DNA of 64,000 nucleotides, taken from assembly GCA_037976565.1 (NCBI GenBank), contig CP137672.1:21104335-21168334 (forward strand), written 5' to 3'. Under the pieces are notes generated by a model. That model was given only the letters and a program-made list of their open reading frames with translations. It had not been told where the DNA came from and did no database searches. Source of the DNA: Mesocentrotus franciscanus. Its lineage: Eukaryota; Echinodermata; Echinoidea; Camarodonta; Strongylocentrotidae. Shown here one piece after another: positions 33,542 through 44,461 of the stretch. A program made the position numbers and the translations under genes. Position 1 is the first letter of the stretch; the number at the start of each line of letters is the position of its first letter.

Positions 33542-36500
33542 ATGGCGGACAACGCGTATGACACTCTTTTAACCGACGTGAAGATCGAGCTATATCGGTT
33601 AATAGGTGAGTATATGTTTAGATTAGTATGGGTATATGATATATTAAAACTCTTTTTAGCCGTCTTGTAGTATATACGTACTAGCGTTTTTATTTATCTA
33701 GATGTGTTATGAACGACAGTCTGTCGATTCAACCATGCGTGCAGTAATATTTCTAAGTCTGTTCGCGTCAGTAGGCAATATGTGTCTTAGGTGCATTGTG
33801 ATAGATTATATAATTATATTACATCTTAGTTAATTGTTGAATGGATGAAGTAACAGCGACGAGTTCCTTTACCATTACAACAAAAATACCCATCTCTTTC
33901 TGCCTCTTCTGGTATAGATTAATTATAAAAGAGAGAGGAATCGCTACCTGCACCTTTGGCTACATTAGTGATTGGGGGGGGGGGGGGGGTCTGAATTTTT
34001 AAGTTTCTATCGTCTTAGATCCATATGGAAACAAATCGAGCGACAATTCAGTACACATTACTAACATAAATATAATTGCTATGTTTGTACTTGTTAGAAA
34101 TGTATACAAAGGTACATGTACCAATATTATTGTATACTAGGTACCAATTGCTTGTATGATAACTGTGTAATTTTAGCATTTATGTGAACATTTTTCATGT
34201 CGATGTAACTATTCTTGAATTCATTCAGTAGCAGTTCTAGATGGGAGTTAGGGGGCTTGACTCCCTTCCCATTTCTTCTACCCCCTCCATTCTTTTCTGG
34301 ACGCAATGTTCCCGGAACCACCGGTAGGTGGCGCACCACACGACTAGGGCTTTAACGGAACACTCTTAATTACTTTCGTAGTAAAATACCAGGTAATGAC
34401 CTAAAATGCCCCAGATATGTATGTTGTAGCCAACATTTTGACATTGTATCGCATGGAACGCCTTAGAATGGTTTCAAGAGGGTTAAAACGCTGAAAAACA
34501 TACGAAACAGTATATATCTGAGCCAAAAAGAATTTTATTATTTTATTTAGTAGACCTGTGACGTCACACAGAACGTCATCTTCGGCATCATAGGTCTTGG
34601 AAGCAACGTCTTCGGAAGCATTCGGATGCTCGGAAATGTCACCCAAACAAAGTTGAAAGTTCGGTTATCCTATACTTTAGTGTGTTTTATTATTTTGGGT
34701 TTCTAACTTCAGTTAACAGCTCTACATGCATATAATACATACGTTGTGTCATACGGCCGTGCACATGGGCGAGTTCGGTTATCCTATACTTTAGTGTGTT
34801 TTATTATTTTGGGTTTCTAACTTCAGTTAACAGCTCTACATGCATATAATACATACGTTGTGTCATACGGCCGTGCACATGGGCGCGCACAGGCGGATTT
34901 TAAAGTGACACACTGGTTATTGAATCTAAGGGTTTTTATTATTAATGAACAGAGGGCAGTATTGTTTAAGGGTGATGAAAAGAGGGAAGGCATAGTCATG
35001 TAGCCTGGATGATTAGGGGCTAGAGTGGTGGGGGTGGTGGGGGAGGTGTCCGGGAAGGGGCGTTAAGGGGATAAAAAAGGAGTGTTTATTACCTACTTCG
35101 TTTTAAGGGGTTTAATTAATAAGGAACAGTGGGCAAGATTGGGGGGTTGGGCGTAGTGATGTAGTCTGGATGATTAGGGGCTCGGGAGGGGGTCGGGGTA
35201 AGGGGATATAAAGGAGTGTATATTACCTACTTGTTTTAAGGGTTTTATTATTAATGAACAGAGGGCAGTATTGTTTAAGGGTGATGAAAAGAGGGAAGGC
35301 ATAGTCATGTAGCCTGGAAGATTAGGGGCTAGGGGTGGGGGAGGGGTCCAGGAAGGGGGTTAAGGGGATACAAAAGGAGTGTTTATTACCTACTTCGTTT
35401 TAAGGGGTTTAATTAATAAGGAACAGTGGGCAAGATTGGGGGGTTGGGCGTAGTGATATAGTCTGGTTCAAAAAACAGCTGGATTTCAAATGAATTTAAG
35501 GGAAACACTTGTAGAAATGAACCCCAAACACACCCATGCACTGCAAAAGCCCCGAATCTCCCGAATACCTCTAAAGCCACATGTGCATGCCGTCATTTTG
35601 TTTTTAGTGTCGTTTTCTTTCGCTTTCAGTAGTATTGCACATAATAATTGGGCACAATCAAACGGAAAGTGATGCAATGGATAGGAAATGTCGGAAATTG
35701 AAAGAATTTCCGTTGTTATTAAAGAGACTCGGTAACATTGATGAAGGTTAATGAAAAAAACTGCGTAATTTTTGTATGAAATGTTAATTATTATATTCCT
35801 TCTACTCTACCAACCCTCTAACATGCACAAAATCCTGAAAACAATTCTCAAACCACAATATTAATGGTTTTCTTTGAAGGCGTCACTGTGCGACACCCTC
35901 TAACAGTAAATTCTCTCAACCATTTTTGAATTTGCCAACCGTTTTTCCAAGAAAATAAGACATAAGACAGGCATTTTAAAATCTTTCAACACTTAAATGT
36001 CTGGAATGGTATACATAGAGCCAATTCATCGTTTTGTGATGATTTGCATTCACCTAAAATGTAATTAAATTGTAATAATATAGTTGGGAGAATTAAGGAA
36101 TCATGCAATCAGATTAGTTTTTTCTCAATTTGTATCATTAATAATGGTCTGTTTTCACTCAAACTTTCAGATTATCTTTAATTGTACATCTAGCATTGAT
36201 GTCACTACCTTAGCCCCATTTTCTCTCATCCGAACAATGTTACCAAGTCCCTTTAAAGGCCATGAAATTCTATTTGGAGCTCAGTTTGAAGAAAACAAAC
36301 TCAAATTCGTAATATTTTTGTGTCATCTAAGTTTGGAGCTTTTTTTTCTTCCGGCTGATGTTTTTTCTGATATTTTAATTGACTCTTATCATGCTTATGA
36401 AATGATATAAGTTTAAATCAAAATAAGTTGTACAATTATGTGCCTTTCTGAAAGTAAATATGGCACTAAACACGGTAAACGACGTTTTCATGTTTTTATC

Positions 36501-39500
36501 TCTGTGCTGGACAGAAAGTCAAACACCATCAAATAAATTCGTCTTGTAGGTTCACTGTTCATTTTATTTGTCCACATTATTTCTTCTCTCTTTTACGAAC
36601 ATAGAACAAAAATAAACACAAATTTGTTTCATGAACGTAAAAAGAAATTACACTATACAGTGCTTACAATGACAACAAATTATAAGGAAACAAAATCTAC
36701 ATATGAGTTGGAATAATTAGTTAAACAATAAATTGACCAATGATGGGTAATAATTTTTATAGGATTTAAGAACTCTAGGTAATTTAGGCATAATCAGATA
36801 GTGTTAAAAGAAACATAATAAGCATAATCATTGGAGGAGTCTATTAAAAAGCACATGCAGCTTGTATTTTACAGGCCCCTGTCTGATAATATTCTTGTGT
36901 TCTTAATAATTTTCTTGCTTTCATTGATGCAGATTTCTTGAACAGCACCTTGCACAATTATGAACAACCGGTCAAAAAAGGTTACTATTTTTCGGATACA
37001 TCGATCCGAAATCCGTATTCTCCGGATGATACAGTCAGCATACCCGTATTGCTGTGCATTGTAACATCGCCATTATTAGTTGTAAGTTCAGCTTCATATA
37101 ACTTTAAGCTCCCCTCACCTCTAAATAAAAGTGAAAAGTGAAAATGAAAGAGGGAGATTATATACTAGTAATGGCTTCCAACAGGGAAATAAAGATTCAA
37201 GTTCTCCGAAAAAATAGAAAAATATGATAAAAGGGTTTGACTCTGGCTTTAACAGATAGGCTGAGATTGCCAATTAATGACATACCCAATGTTCATCAGT
37301 CTGATGATTTGATATTCTTTGTAACCAGAGAGAACATAAGGGTCGGATCTTTCGTAAAATTTAGACTGACGATGAAGTTTAAAACTCCGAAACATGTCCC
37401 ATTCAGGTTTGTATTGTACTCAAATTTAAACCCGACATGCACTCGGCCGGAGCCTTTGTTCAAAATCAGGATTAACAAAGAACGTTAGTCTGCGATCTAA
37501 ATTTCCCTCTGTTAAGGTGGGTTTTTTTCTTTTCTTTTTTCTTCAATAAACCAGAACAATCATCATGCTACTATTATTACCACTACTGCTACTTACTATT
37601 ATTACCAATATACATTTTCCCTTCTACATGTACCATGTTTTCGTTCCAACACCATTTTGCTTCTTTTCTTTCGACAACTATCGATGCAATTATAATATCT
37701 TACAGATTATATGGCATCAGATCACCAGTAGGATGTTCACGGTTGGAGGCGATACCACCCTCCAGCTGCCACACCCTATGGGGTTGGTGGGCGGTGCCCT
37801 TTTCACGGCCCTCATCACTGCCTGTATTAAGCTTGCCATAGGGAGGTTGGCGCCGAATTTCTACGAAGGGTGCGAGCCATACGCGATCTTTTGGAGTGCA
37901 AATTTTGATGATTACCAGGCACATTATACATGCTATTACCCCGAAAGGCAGAGAGAAGTCAGGTATACAGTGGCTATCAAGGGTGTTGATCTAAGTTATT
38001 TTCTTGATGGAAGGGGAGATCCACCATTTATTTATCGACCTTTGCATTGTTCCGCACACTGTAGAACGTTATGCGAGCATGGAGGTATAGGACGACATGA
38101 ACAGAGATGAAGTAAGTGAAATAAGCTTCAACAACAAAATCAAGAAAAAAAAGGTATTTTAATGACATCTATTGAAGTAATATTGTATTATAATAGCCTA
38201 CAACGTTTTTATGATAATGAATTCTTATAAAACGCTCACATTTTATTTATTTATTTGTTTATTTATTTCTAATCTTTTGTCAGGGTAGCCCATTCACCAA
38301 TAAGTAGTGGTCTTCCATGGGGCCCTGAGTAATTATGAACATATTTACATCAAAAAGCATAACGTTTATACAGAACAGTTAAAATAAAATTCCATATTAC
38401 ATTTAGAAAGATATAACACAGCAATAATAGACGTGGCACAAACGAATATTCGCCTGCACCAGGTGCCTAAGGCGCTTTAATAGCATGCACAAGTTCGACT
38501 AGCCTGAAGAAACCGGTTAAATGGCACTGCAGTACTTTTTTAGTTCTCATTTTATTTGTGTATAAAAGTGAAGTGTACATGATAACATCCAAACATTTCT
38601 TTTTACTAGGACACGATAAATAACATTCATCGGTACAATATAAAACCAACGAAATGCTTAAAACGGTTTTGAATGTGATTTTATTTTCACAGTCGGTCAT
38701 TTCCCTGCATGTACACGTCTTTGTCATCTTTCTCTTGGACCTACTTGTTGGTAGGTTTCAGAAATGTTTAATTATTTTTGTCATACCTATAACATTTGTT
38801 AAACTTTTAAGTAGGTCTCCATTGTTATAAGTTAATCTTTGTCCATCTAGTGTTTTTCTTTTCATCGCGTTTCGGAAATATTAGCAGAATCCGGCCAAAG
38901 TTTGATTGATGCCGATGGTAGATCAAAATCAAATTTATTACGGGCACAGATGTGTATTCACTTGTTAATTAAAGAAAGTCAAGCAATGATTAGGGGAACA
39001 AAATACAAGCCTCGTCAGATAACCAGACAATGTACTTATAACCAAGTGTTTTGCTTTATCTTAGTTTTTTTTTTAATTGCTGTTTGATTCTTACTCAAAT
39101 TTTGCCTGACACCAAATCATATTTCTTTTATTTGTTTTTGTCGTTAAGACATTGCAGATACATTCACATTTATTTCACATAACGAAAATCCATGTATAAT
39201 ATTTGCAACGTGTCTTTTAGTCTAAACACTGTTCGTTTACCGTTTACAAACCAAAGAATTGTTGATTTCCAGCTACTTAAACGAACCAAAAACCCACAAC
39301 CCTTTTCCACTATCATTAAATATCGAAATAATCATTCTACACATGGTCCAACAGCATCACTACTTCTAAACTTCTTTAGATATATTGCTTCTACAACTCG
39401 CGATCACCTCGTCTCCGAGTTCGAGTAGTCGCCATCGTGACCTTCCTTGCCCCGCCCACCGGCATCGCAATTACCCGGCTCCATGACCACAGAAGTCATC

Positions 39501-40170
39501 CAGGTGACGTCATAGTAGGATACATGCTGGGTATTGCCATTGCAGCGGTCTCGGCAATCGGTAGTAAGGAAACGGTGAGGATCGAGAGCGATCAAGTAAG
39601 GAATTTAATTGCTATCTTCTCTATGAGAAAATATGAATGATAAAAATGATGAAGAAGAAGAAATTAGCAAACAAACATAAATATATGCCCTATCTACCAG
39701 AATAAGAAACGACATAAGAAGAAGTTTATTCCCGTGCAAGACAAAGAGAGAAGAAAGGAAAGAAAGAAAGAAAGAAAGATTGTTTTAACGATAATCTTTG
39801 ACAAAAGGAATAAGATGAAAAAGGAAAAACGGAATATGATATAAATCGGTAGACTTATAAAAATGAAAATTCACGTTGATGGATGCAATTCAAATTCAAG
39901 ATATAACTTTATAACTTCGAATAACTGATAACGGTTCATTCTACCATCTAAAAAAGTAACAAATCTAATTCTAGTTCGCATTCTTATAAAAATCATGTCA
40001 TCTCGTTAGATTATTATTCAGATGTTATTAATGCTTACCCATATCCATTATTTTCAGTACTATAATTGTCCCTTTCCTTCATCTTTCAGGAAATTCCCCG
40101 AGATCAAGATAACGAATGGGACATTATATCAACGGAAGAAATACAAGAAGGCAAGTATTTTGACGCTTGA
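33542..40170 (+). CDS. Phospholipid phosphatase-related (PLPPR/LPP-like) membrane protein with altered catalytic motifs
   Basis: Six coding exons: 33542-33605, 36933-37081, 37706-37962, 38693-38750, 39380-39595 and 40090-40170. They join in frame to 274 aa. Family matches are KKGYYFSDTSIRNPY (about 36-50), KLAIGRLAPNF (113-123), the 58-bp exon encoding SFPCMYTSL (159-167), and TRLHDHRSHPGDVIVGYMLG (208-227). Active LPPs need KX6RP, SGH and SRX5HX3D. Here the arginine of motif 1 is Ala120, SGH is Cys-Met-Tyr (162-164), and the motif-3 histidine is Ser215. RSHPxDV is typical of the PLPPR branch. It is therefore probably not a phosphatase. Five membrane segments are visible instead of six, because the usual first helix is missing from exon 1. 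An unrecognised exon in the 3.3-kb first intron could supply it. The tail is acidic (about 249-270). Confidence 0.8.
33973..33990. repeat. G homopolymer run
   Basis: A G run of about 17 bases in PLPPR-like intron 1. Length is prone to sequencing error. Confidence 0.9.
34658..34885. repeat. Perfect 114-bp tandem duplication
   Basis: Two identical copies, 34658-34771 and 34772-34885, both starting AGTTCGGTTATCC and ending GTGCACATGGGCG. Identity implies a very recent duplication or an assembly duplication. It lies in PLPPR-like intron 1. Confidence 0.95.
34925..35466. repeat. Higher-order tandem repeat, about 313-bp dimer of two related half-units
   Basis: Units A (GGGTTTTTATTATTAATGAA, then GAGGGCAGTATTG) and B (GGGTTTAATTAATAAGGAAC, then GTGGGCAAGATTG) alternate A-B-A-B. 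Both share GGATGATTAGGGGCT-like, GGGGATA and GGAGTGTTTATTACCTACTT segments. The second B is cut short at about 35466. Confidence 0.88.
35719..36256 (-). mobile_element. 538-bp TTAA-flanked MITE, GGGACTTGGTAACATTG family, inverted copy
   Basis: This is the reverse-complement relative of 17726-18257. It begins TTAAAGAGACTCGGTAACAT and ends GTTACCAAGTCCCTTTAA, with TTAA borders. It lies in PLPPR-like intron 1. Confidence 0.88.
38242..38420 (-). mobile_element. LINE 3'-end fragment
   Basis: On the minus strand the sequence runs GGGCTACCCTGACAAAAG and ends in an AAATAAATAAAT tract, the style of CR1/RTE 3' ends. It lies in PLPPR-like intron 3. The left boundary is approximate. Confidence 0.4.
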
Positions 40171-40463
40171 AATATCAAGCCTCAAATCGTGTTTTCTTTT
40201 CTTTCGGTCTTTATTTATTGATTGATTGGTTGCTTGCTTGCTTGGTTGCTTTTATACATATTCCATGCAAAATTAATAACGCATAATATATTTTACAAAA
40301 AGATTAACATTTCTTTAAGTGATATGGAAGTAAATAATCCTGAATCATAGTACTAGGCATGTAAGAATGCTCTGTAAATCGTGAAATACTGAAATGAAAA
40401 GTGAACCTGCTTAAAAGCTAGGCTTGTCGCGTGTAGGTTCACGGAATTAAACTACTGACTTAA

Positions 40464-40847
40464 TTAAAGAGAAGGTTGAGTTCTGGGAAGAGGTGAAAAA
40501 TAATTTGTGAGCGTTATCATTGTTATTATACAAATGTGGAAGAACATCGGATAAAATTGTTCCCTGAAAAGCATGGCTCTTCAAATGCCTTAATATTCTA
40601 AATATGGCATGTAACAGCATAAAAATCGGGACGGATTTTATGCCACATGATTGTGTAGTCCCATATACATCTTTCTGTGTACAGTGCTTGTAACTTTACC
40701 AAGACTGGACCAAATTTCTTATCATTTTGATGATTCCAGAACCTTGCAGTACACACCAATACTTATATGCTAGATGATCAACCTTTTCTCATCGATTCCA
40801 CACTGTTTCTTTCACATTGCAATCGCATGACCAGAACTCAACTTTAT
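40464..40847 (+). mobile_element. TTAA-type MITE, AAAGACCAGTTYTGG family, copy 3
   Basis: It begins TTAAAGAGAAGGTTGAGTTC, closest to copy 2 at 24410, and ends with CCAGAACTCAACTTTAT, where the right TTAA has decayed. Confidence 0.82.
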
Positions 40848-40959
40848 ATAGAAAAAATACCCAGAATACATATTATACTAGACTGAGACAAAAAGAGAAA
40901 TGAAACAAAATACAAAATGTTACGGCTTAAAGTGGAAGAGAGAGAAATAGAGGGGTAAA

Positions 40960-41040
40960 GGATAGATAGGTAGATGGACAGATTTATAGGTAGATAGATA
41001 GAAATACAGGTGGGTAGATGGAGAGAGAGAGAGAGAGTGA
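40960..41040. repeat. Tetranucleotide-rich tract (GATA/GTAG/GAGA)
   Basis: Imperfect TAGATAGGTAG and GAGAGA repeats. The surrounding 40848-41529 shows no supported gene. Confidence 0.8.
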
Positions 41041-41529
41041 CTTAATTATGAGAAAATCGACTTAAAATATATTATAGATATAAATGGTGCACGGCGAAGT
41101 CATGTACGCTTATTGCTAGTATGCATTTTAAGATTATCTATTTCTTTTCTTGAATTTTTCTTGAGGTTTCACTCTTGACCGTTTATTATCTTCCAGATGG
41201 TTTCCACAAGGTAATAGTAACAAGAAGAGGAATCCATGAAAAAACACAATGGGAAAGAAGAATGTAACACTACCCTAAAATTTGATAATAGGATACAAGT
41301 GAAATATGTTTATTAAAAGAAATATTGTATACTTGTCTCAAGTACAAGTATAAAGAGAAAACAAAATTGTTAGATACTTGCCAGTATAATTATATCATGA
41401 ATAACAACATTACTTCAGATTACAACCTTAAATAAATTGGATCATGAAGACTTACAGAAATCAACTCAAGTGCAAATTAGTATAACTTGGACTTAACTTG
41501 GATTACTTGGTACGTCACTGTGCACCTTT

Positions 41530-41700
41530 GAGCAGGTGATGGACCAGGCCATTGAAACATACTGCAGTGGGAGCGCTGTAATATACATTGACAGGTAAAG
41601 GCTATGTACTACCAGGGAGTTGAGACACTCCCTGGTATGGGTTTGATCCCTGCCCTGTGCTTACGTCATTGCATGGATAAGGTGTTTTGCCTACTTTAAG
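41530..41700 (+). mobile_element. Possible SINE fragment
   Basis: The segment has CACCTTTGAGCAGGTGATGG, GGGAGCGCTGTAATATA and a B-box-like GGTTTGATCCC with an inverted CCAGGGAG/CTCCCTGG pair. These words are common in marine-animal SINEs. It differs from the three SINEs in and after TYW1. Weak assignment. Confidence 0.3.
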
Positions 41701-41729
41701 TTGATTTTTCGAAAGTATTTGCGATCTCG

Positions 41730-41760
41730 TATATAATACCATTCAAGTACAACTTGAATG
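41730..41760 (+). promoter_or_regulatory. TATA box and adjacent dyad upstream of the unknown gene
   Basis: TATATAATA (41730-41738) lies about 52 bp before the ATG at 41790. A 9-bp inverted repeat CATTCAAGT/ACTTGAATG (41740-41760) sits between them. This supports 41790 as a genuine first exon, but a good splice acceptor (ends at 41784) is also present, so the alternative of an internal exon remains open. Confidence 0.35.
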
Positions 41761-41789
41761 TTTCATTAAATATTAATTACACAGAACAC

Positions 41790-43001
41790 ATGAAGCCGAC
41801 GGTCAGAGTTTGTTCATCGGCCCTTTACTCTAACATCGAGGGATTCGTGGACGAGCTCGGAGACCGCGCATCCCCTTTCGTCGAGGGCGTGAAACACGTG
41901 GAACTTCCCTACAACGATCTCGACTCTTTCGTCCTAGATGGCTGGGATAAGAGTGACTTCGTCATATTGTGTCATTCGATCGAAAATCGGAGGCTATCTC
42001 TCACTGACGTCACAGATGCTCTGTACGATGTCTTTATCCCGAAAGTTTCGAAGTTGATCGGTAAGCGAAATTATTTTCCTATCGTATATTAAGACTTCTA
42101 AAATTATAAATAAACCAAGAAGTGATATGATTGTAGTATACTTTTGGGAATAGGGCTTGTCCTCAGTTTCGACGCCACTGGGGGAGAGGGCACCAATTAT
42201 TGAATGGCAAAAAAAAGAAGAGGAAAGGAAAGGACAGAAAATGATGGAATGAGAGAGAAAGAAAGGGAGAGGAAGAAAGAAATGGAGAGGGGGGAGTCAA
42301 CTATCAAAGGAGATCACAATATGCCCTTGTGCTCTGATTGCTTCTGCTTCTCTTGTTTTCAGTAGGGATGCTCTTATGCCTCTTCCACTGCAATTACTCT
42401 CTCTCTCTCTCTCTCTCTCTCTCCCCCTCTCTCTCTCTCATCAGTATCAAATTCAGTTTTTTTCCTCATTAGTGCCTCAGCATGCAAAATGAGTTTGAGT
42501 TTATTGGTTTCACATTTCACATGCAGATTCAATACAGATATTAACAAAATATACGTAAAAGACATATTGTTTCATAATATTAAAAACAATGACTATAGTA
42601 ACTGACAAATTAATTGTTTTTGTTATGCCGAATTTTTATGTGTTAATTATTATTAGATGTTGAAAAGTCAAGACTAATGCCTTATAAAGATAGTTTTTAA
42701 AGGGGGGAAATGTTATTTGTATTATTATTTAGGCAAGGACTCGCTCATCGTGATTGCTCATGATTTCAAATGGACAGATGATCAGCTCCCCAAAGTTCGA
42801 AAGGACCAAGAAGAGACTATTCGGGCCAGGCAGCCCGCCGTCTACAAATACGCGGGAAATGTCATTTTGGCGGGAAAACTAGGCAAACAGAAATCTCCTA
42901 ACGTTTTGTGCGAGGTCGACTGGGACGTCATCCTTGACGTCATCTCAGAATACAATGTATTACAGACGGAAGTGATAAACACATGGGCCCGTATTCAATA
43001 A
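41790..43001 (+). CDS. Unrecognised alpha/beta protein, two exons, 179 aa
   Basis: Exons 41790-42060 and 42733-43001 join in phase (codon split G|GC) across a GTAAGC...AG intron. I do not recognise the family. The pattern of alternating hydrophobic strands (VRVCSSAL, DFVILCHS, SLIVIAHDF, GNVILAGKL) separated by helices suggests a Rossmann- or flavodoxin-like fold, and codon use is clean and coding-like. There is no signal peptide or membrane segment. The last about six codons (WARIQ and stop) lie inside the transposon that begins at 42984, so the ancestral C terminus was probably cut or replaced. The ATG at 41790 follows a TATA-like box, but an acceptor at 41783-41784 would also splice in phase to a possible GC donor at 40151 in the last exon of the PLPPR-like gene. 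It may therefore be a separate gene or a C-terminal extension. Confidence 0.6.
42394..42440. repeat. (CT)n microsatellite in the intron of the unknown gene
   Basis: CT dinucleotide run with one CCCC interruption. Confidence 0.95.
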
Positions 43002-44228
43002 ACTTCTTAAGCATGAAATCTAAGTACTTTTTCTTAAATTTTGGCTAAGAAAATAGTCTTAGCAAAAATGTGTATTCTATAAAAGCATTGGGGGCTAAGA
43101 ATTTTACCTTAAGGATAAGAAGAATTCTTAGATTTTATCTAAGAAAAGGGCTTAAATAGCATGTCGTATTCTATACAATCGAGATATCTAAGATAAGTAA
43201 GAAATCTACCCTACATTTAAGCATACTCATGAGGATGCTTAAATAGGGCTTCGGCACCGGCAGTGCTGCTGTGATCAAATGGAATGAAGGCTGCGAGCGC
43301 AGGTTATCAGTTGACCCATATCAACGTAAGCTTCGCGTATATGCATATCATATAGTACAGCGTCGGCGGCGCAGCGCGCAGGAGCGCCATATAGACTTTA
43401 ATTATAGCTTTGTGTATGTTTGTAATACACAATTAATCCAGGATAAAGCATAGGCCGCCTTCATAACAGTAACACTAGTACTTTTATATTATGACATAGC
43501 TGCCGTAAAAAATCATCTCTTAGTCATTGGCATTATAATATGGAAACAGGGAATGATGTGTCATCGGCATGATGTTAGGTGAGAATGCCCCAAATTTTTT
43601 ATATTATCGGTCTGATAAAGCTATTTGATTAATTTTAGGCTAGCTATAGCAGATACGATGTAATGCCTAAGTCTAAGGGTAGCTCCAATGCTAGCGCTGG
43701 CCGGCCGGCTAGCGACGGCGCTAACTTCATGGACCCTATTTATACTATTATAGGCCCGCGGCATAAAAATAATAGCCCGGATCGGCTCTTCGAAGATGTT
43801 TGACAGAAAAGTATAAAAATCCTACGGTGGATGTTCGATCTATAGATCAGGGGGTCTTGACTAGACTGCCTTACTAATATTTTAGTGTCAGTTGGTCAAG
43901 CCTAAAACAATTCTGTGAGTATCATTCCTCCCATCATACAATCTCCCATACGTTTTGTGTATAATTTTCGTGCGGTGCGATTTTTATTTTAACACGCAAA
44001 TTGCATAGGCAAATTGAGCTGCAATTAAAGTCGCTCGACTCGACCAACTTGCCTTTCCAACATGACGTCATCGGGTCTAAGAATTTGTCTTATCTGTTGT
44101 CTAAGCTAAGACAAACTGCTTTACGTGTTTAGAATACGGCTAAGGCAACTTTCTTAACCTAGACAAATTCTTAGACATTTTCTTAGACTTAAGAAAAATG
44201 TCTTAGAAGTTTATTGAATACGGGCCCA
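42984..44228. mobile_element. 1.25-kb terminal-inverted-repeat element with GGGCCCGTATTCAATAAAC ends
   Basis: The two ends are perfect inverted repeats over GGGCCCGTATTCAATAAACT and remain similar for about 200 bp. Both arms are filled with CTAAG/CTTAG words. The middle (about 43240-44030) is GC-richer and unique-looking, with no transposase seen. GGGCC ends recall Harbinger/ISL2EU-type elements, but no target duplication could be read, so the class is open. The left end interrupts the last exon of the unknown gene. Confidence 0.8.
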
Positions 44229-44461
44229 GATCTTTATGAATGTGCAATCCAAAAACTGTTCTAGCACTTAAATCCATTCGCAACACTGGCCCAGTTGGGA
44301 GGGGGTAGCGGGAGGGGTTGGCGGGATCGAGAGGGTGGCGGGAGGGTCGGTGAGGCGAGGGGGGGATAGATAAGGGGGATAGTGCATTGGTAAATTACTA
44401 TGATTGAAAATTGATATTGTATGTAAATTAATTTGATTTCGGAAATAAAAACAAACAAACA

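Noticed and set aside
37963..38110. Extension of PLPPR-like exon 3 to the stop at 38110
   Set aside because: The consensus donor at 37963 and the in-phase join to the motif-2 exon are far better.
38902..39087. 61-codon ORF considered as the missing phosphatase motif-2 exon
   Set aside because: No family similarity; the 58-bp exon at 38693-38750 fits the motif, phase and known exon size.
41199..41212. 14-bp mini-exon with good acceptor and donor
   Set aside because: It would leave phase 0, incompatible with the exon at 41785; no other support.
41535..41594. Open exon-like segment with AG and GTAAAG borders
   Set aside because: The phase does not fit the following exon and the sequence looks SINE-derived.
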